Source: Ruminococcaceae bacterium UBA1691
Lineage (GTDB): Bacteria; Bacillota; Clostridia; Oscillospirales; Acutalibacteraceae
NCBI GenBank assembly: GCA_002320555.1
Contig: DCJV01000044.1
Location: 1 to 11,425 of the forward strand
Length of the DNA: 11,425 nucleotides
Direction of reading: 5' to 3'
Shown here in pieces: positions 11,376 to 11,425 of the stretch; position 1 is the first letter of the stretch; the number at the start of each line of letters is the position of its first letter. Made by a program: the position numbers and the translations under genes. Under the pieces are notes generated by a model. That model was not told the origin of the DNA. It searched no databases and saw nothing but the letters and a program-made list of their open reading frames with translations.

Positions 11376-11425
11376 TTCGTTCTCTTTGCTCGATGCAAAG
11401 AGACGAAGCAAGAGAAACACGCGTG
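11376..11425. repeat. Hairpin element with two competing arms, cut by the window end
   Basis: TCTCTTTGC (11381-11389) pairs perfectly with GCAAAGAGA (11395-11403), and outer TTCG/CGAA (11376-11379, 11404-11407) extends the stem with one bulge. The same left arm can instead pair with GCAAGAGAA (11408-11416). No T-tract follows. It looks like a dispersed palindromic repeat rather than a terminator. Confidence 0.55.

Overview
The window looks like chromosome from an endospore-forming Clostridia-class Firmicute. gpr and spoIIP are sporulation genes, the Shine-Dalgarno sites are GGAGG-like, the promoters are sigma-A type, and intrinsic terminators are frequent. Moderately GC-rich core genes with Clostridia-like small proteins suggest an Oscillospirales/Ruminococcaceae-like host, but that placement is inference; no 16S or other marker is present.

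Layout. Left arm (65-2641, minus strand): gpr (spore protease), spoIIP (engulfment hydrolase) and a 112-aa membrane protein in the slot that yqxA fills in Bacillus subtilis (rpsT-gpr-spoIIP-yqxA-lepA). rpsT (2836-3096) is present but divergent from gpr. It is followed by an independently transcribed 62-aa membrane protein with an acidic, cysteine-rich tail (3278-3466). Positions 3636-6990 hold a plus-strand block: a Crp/Fnr-family regulator with a strong promoter and a 22-bp near-perfect palindrome at its predicted transcription start, then a lipoprotein, permease and ATPase forming a NitT/TauT-type ABC importer of unknown substrate. The block closes with a strong terminator (7016-7063).

Middle (7064-9409): short, separately terminated genes. 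They are an XRE-type HTH regulator behind a palindrome-rich leader, an 86-aa tail-hydrophobic protein, a region with DnaA-box-like nonamers (8157-8244), a 43-aa single-span membrane peptide (8397-8528, minus), and a GNAT acetyltransferase. An 11-12 bp motif with core GTAACG(C/T)TT occurs twice in the XRE leader and once between the 43-aa gene and the GNAT gene, so the regulator may act on these neighbours.

Right arm (about 9437-11425, minus strand): from about 9640 the sequence becomes clearly AT-richer. It holds a ribbon-helix-helix-like 65-aa protein, then a two-gene unit of an HAAS-like domain membrane protein and a secreted beta-rich protein, served by two overlapping candidate promoters. 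The last 300 bp carry no convincing gene but end in a strong hairpin with a competing alternative arm, which looks like the start of a dispersed palindromic repeat. This arm looks accessory.

I see no tRNA, rRNA, CRISPR array, transposase or integrase. Nothing here is a clear new defence or biosynthetic system. The best leads are the regulatory palindromes, the DnaA-box cluster, the small membrane peptides and the HAAS/secreted-protein pair.
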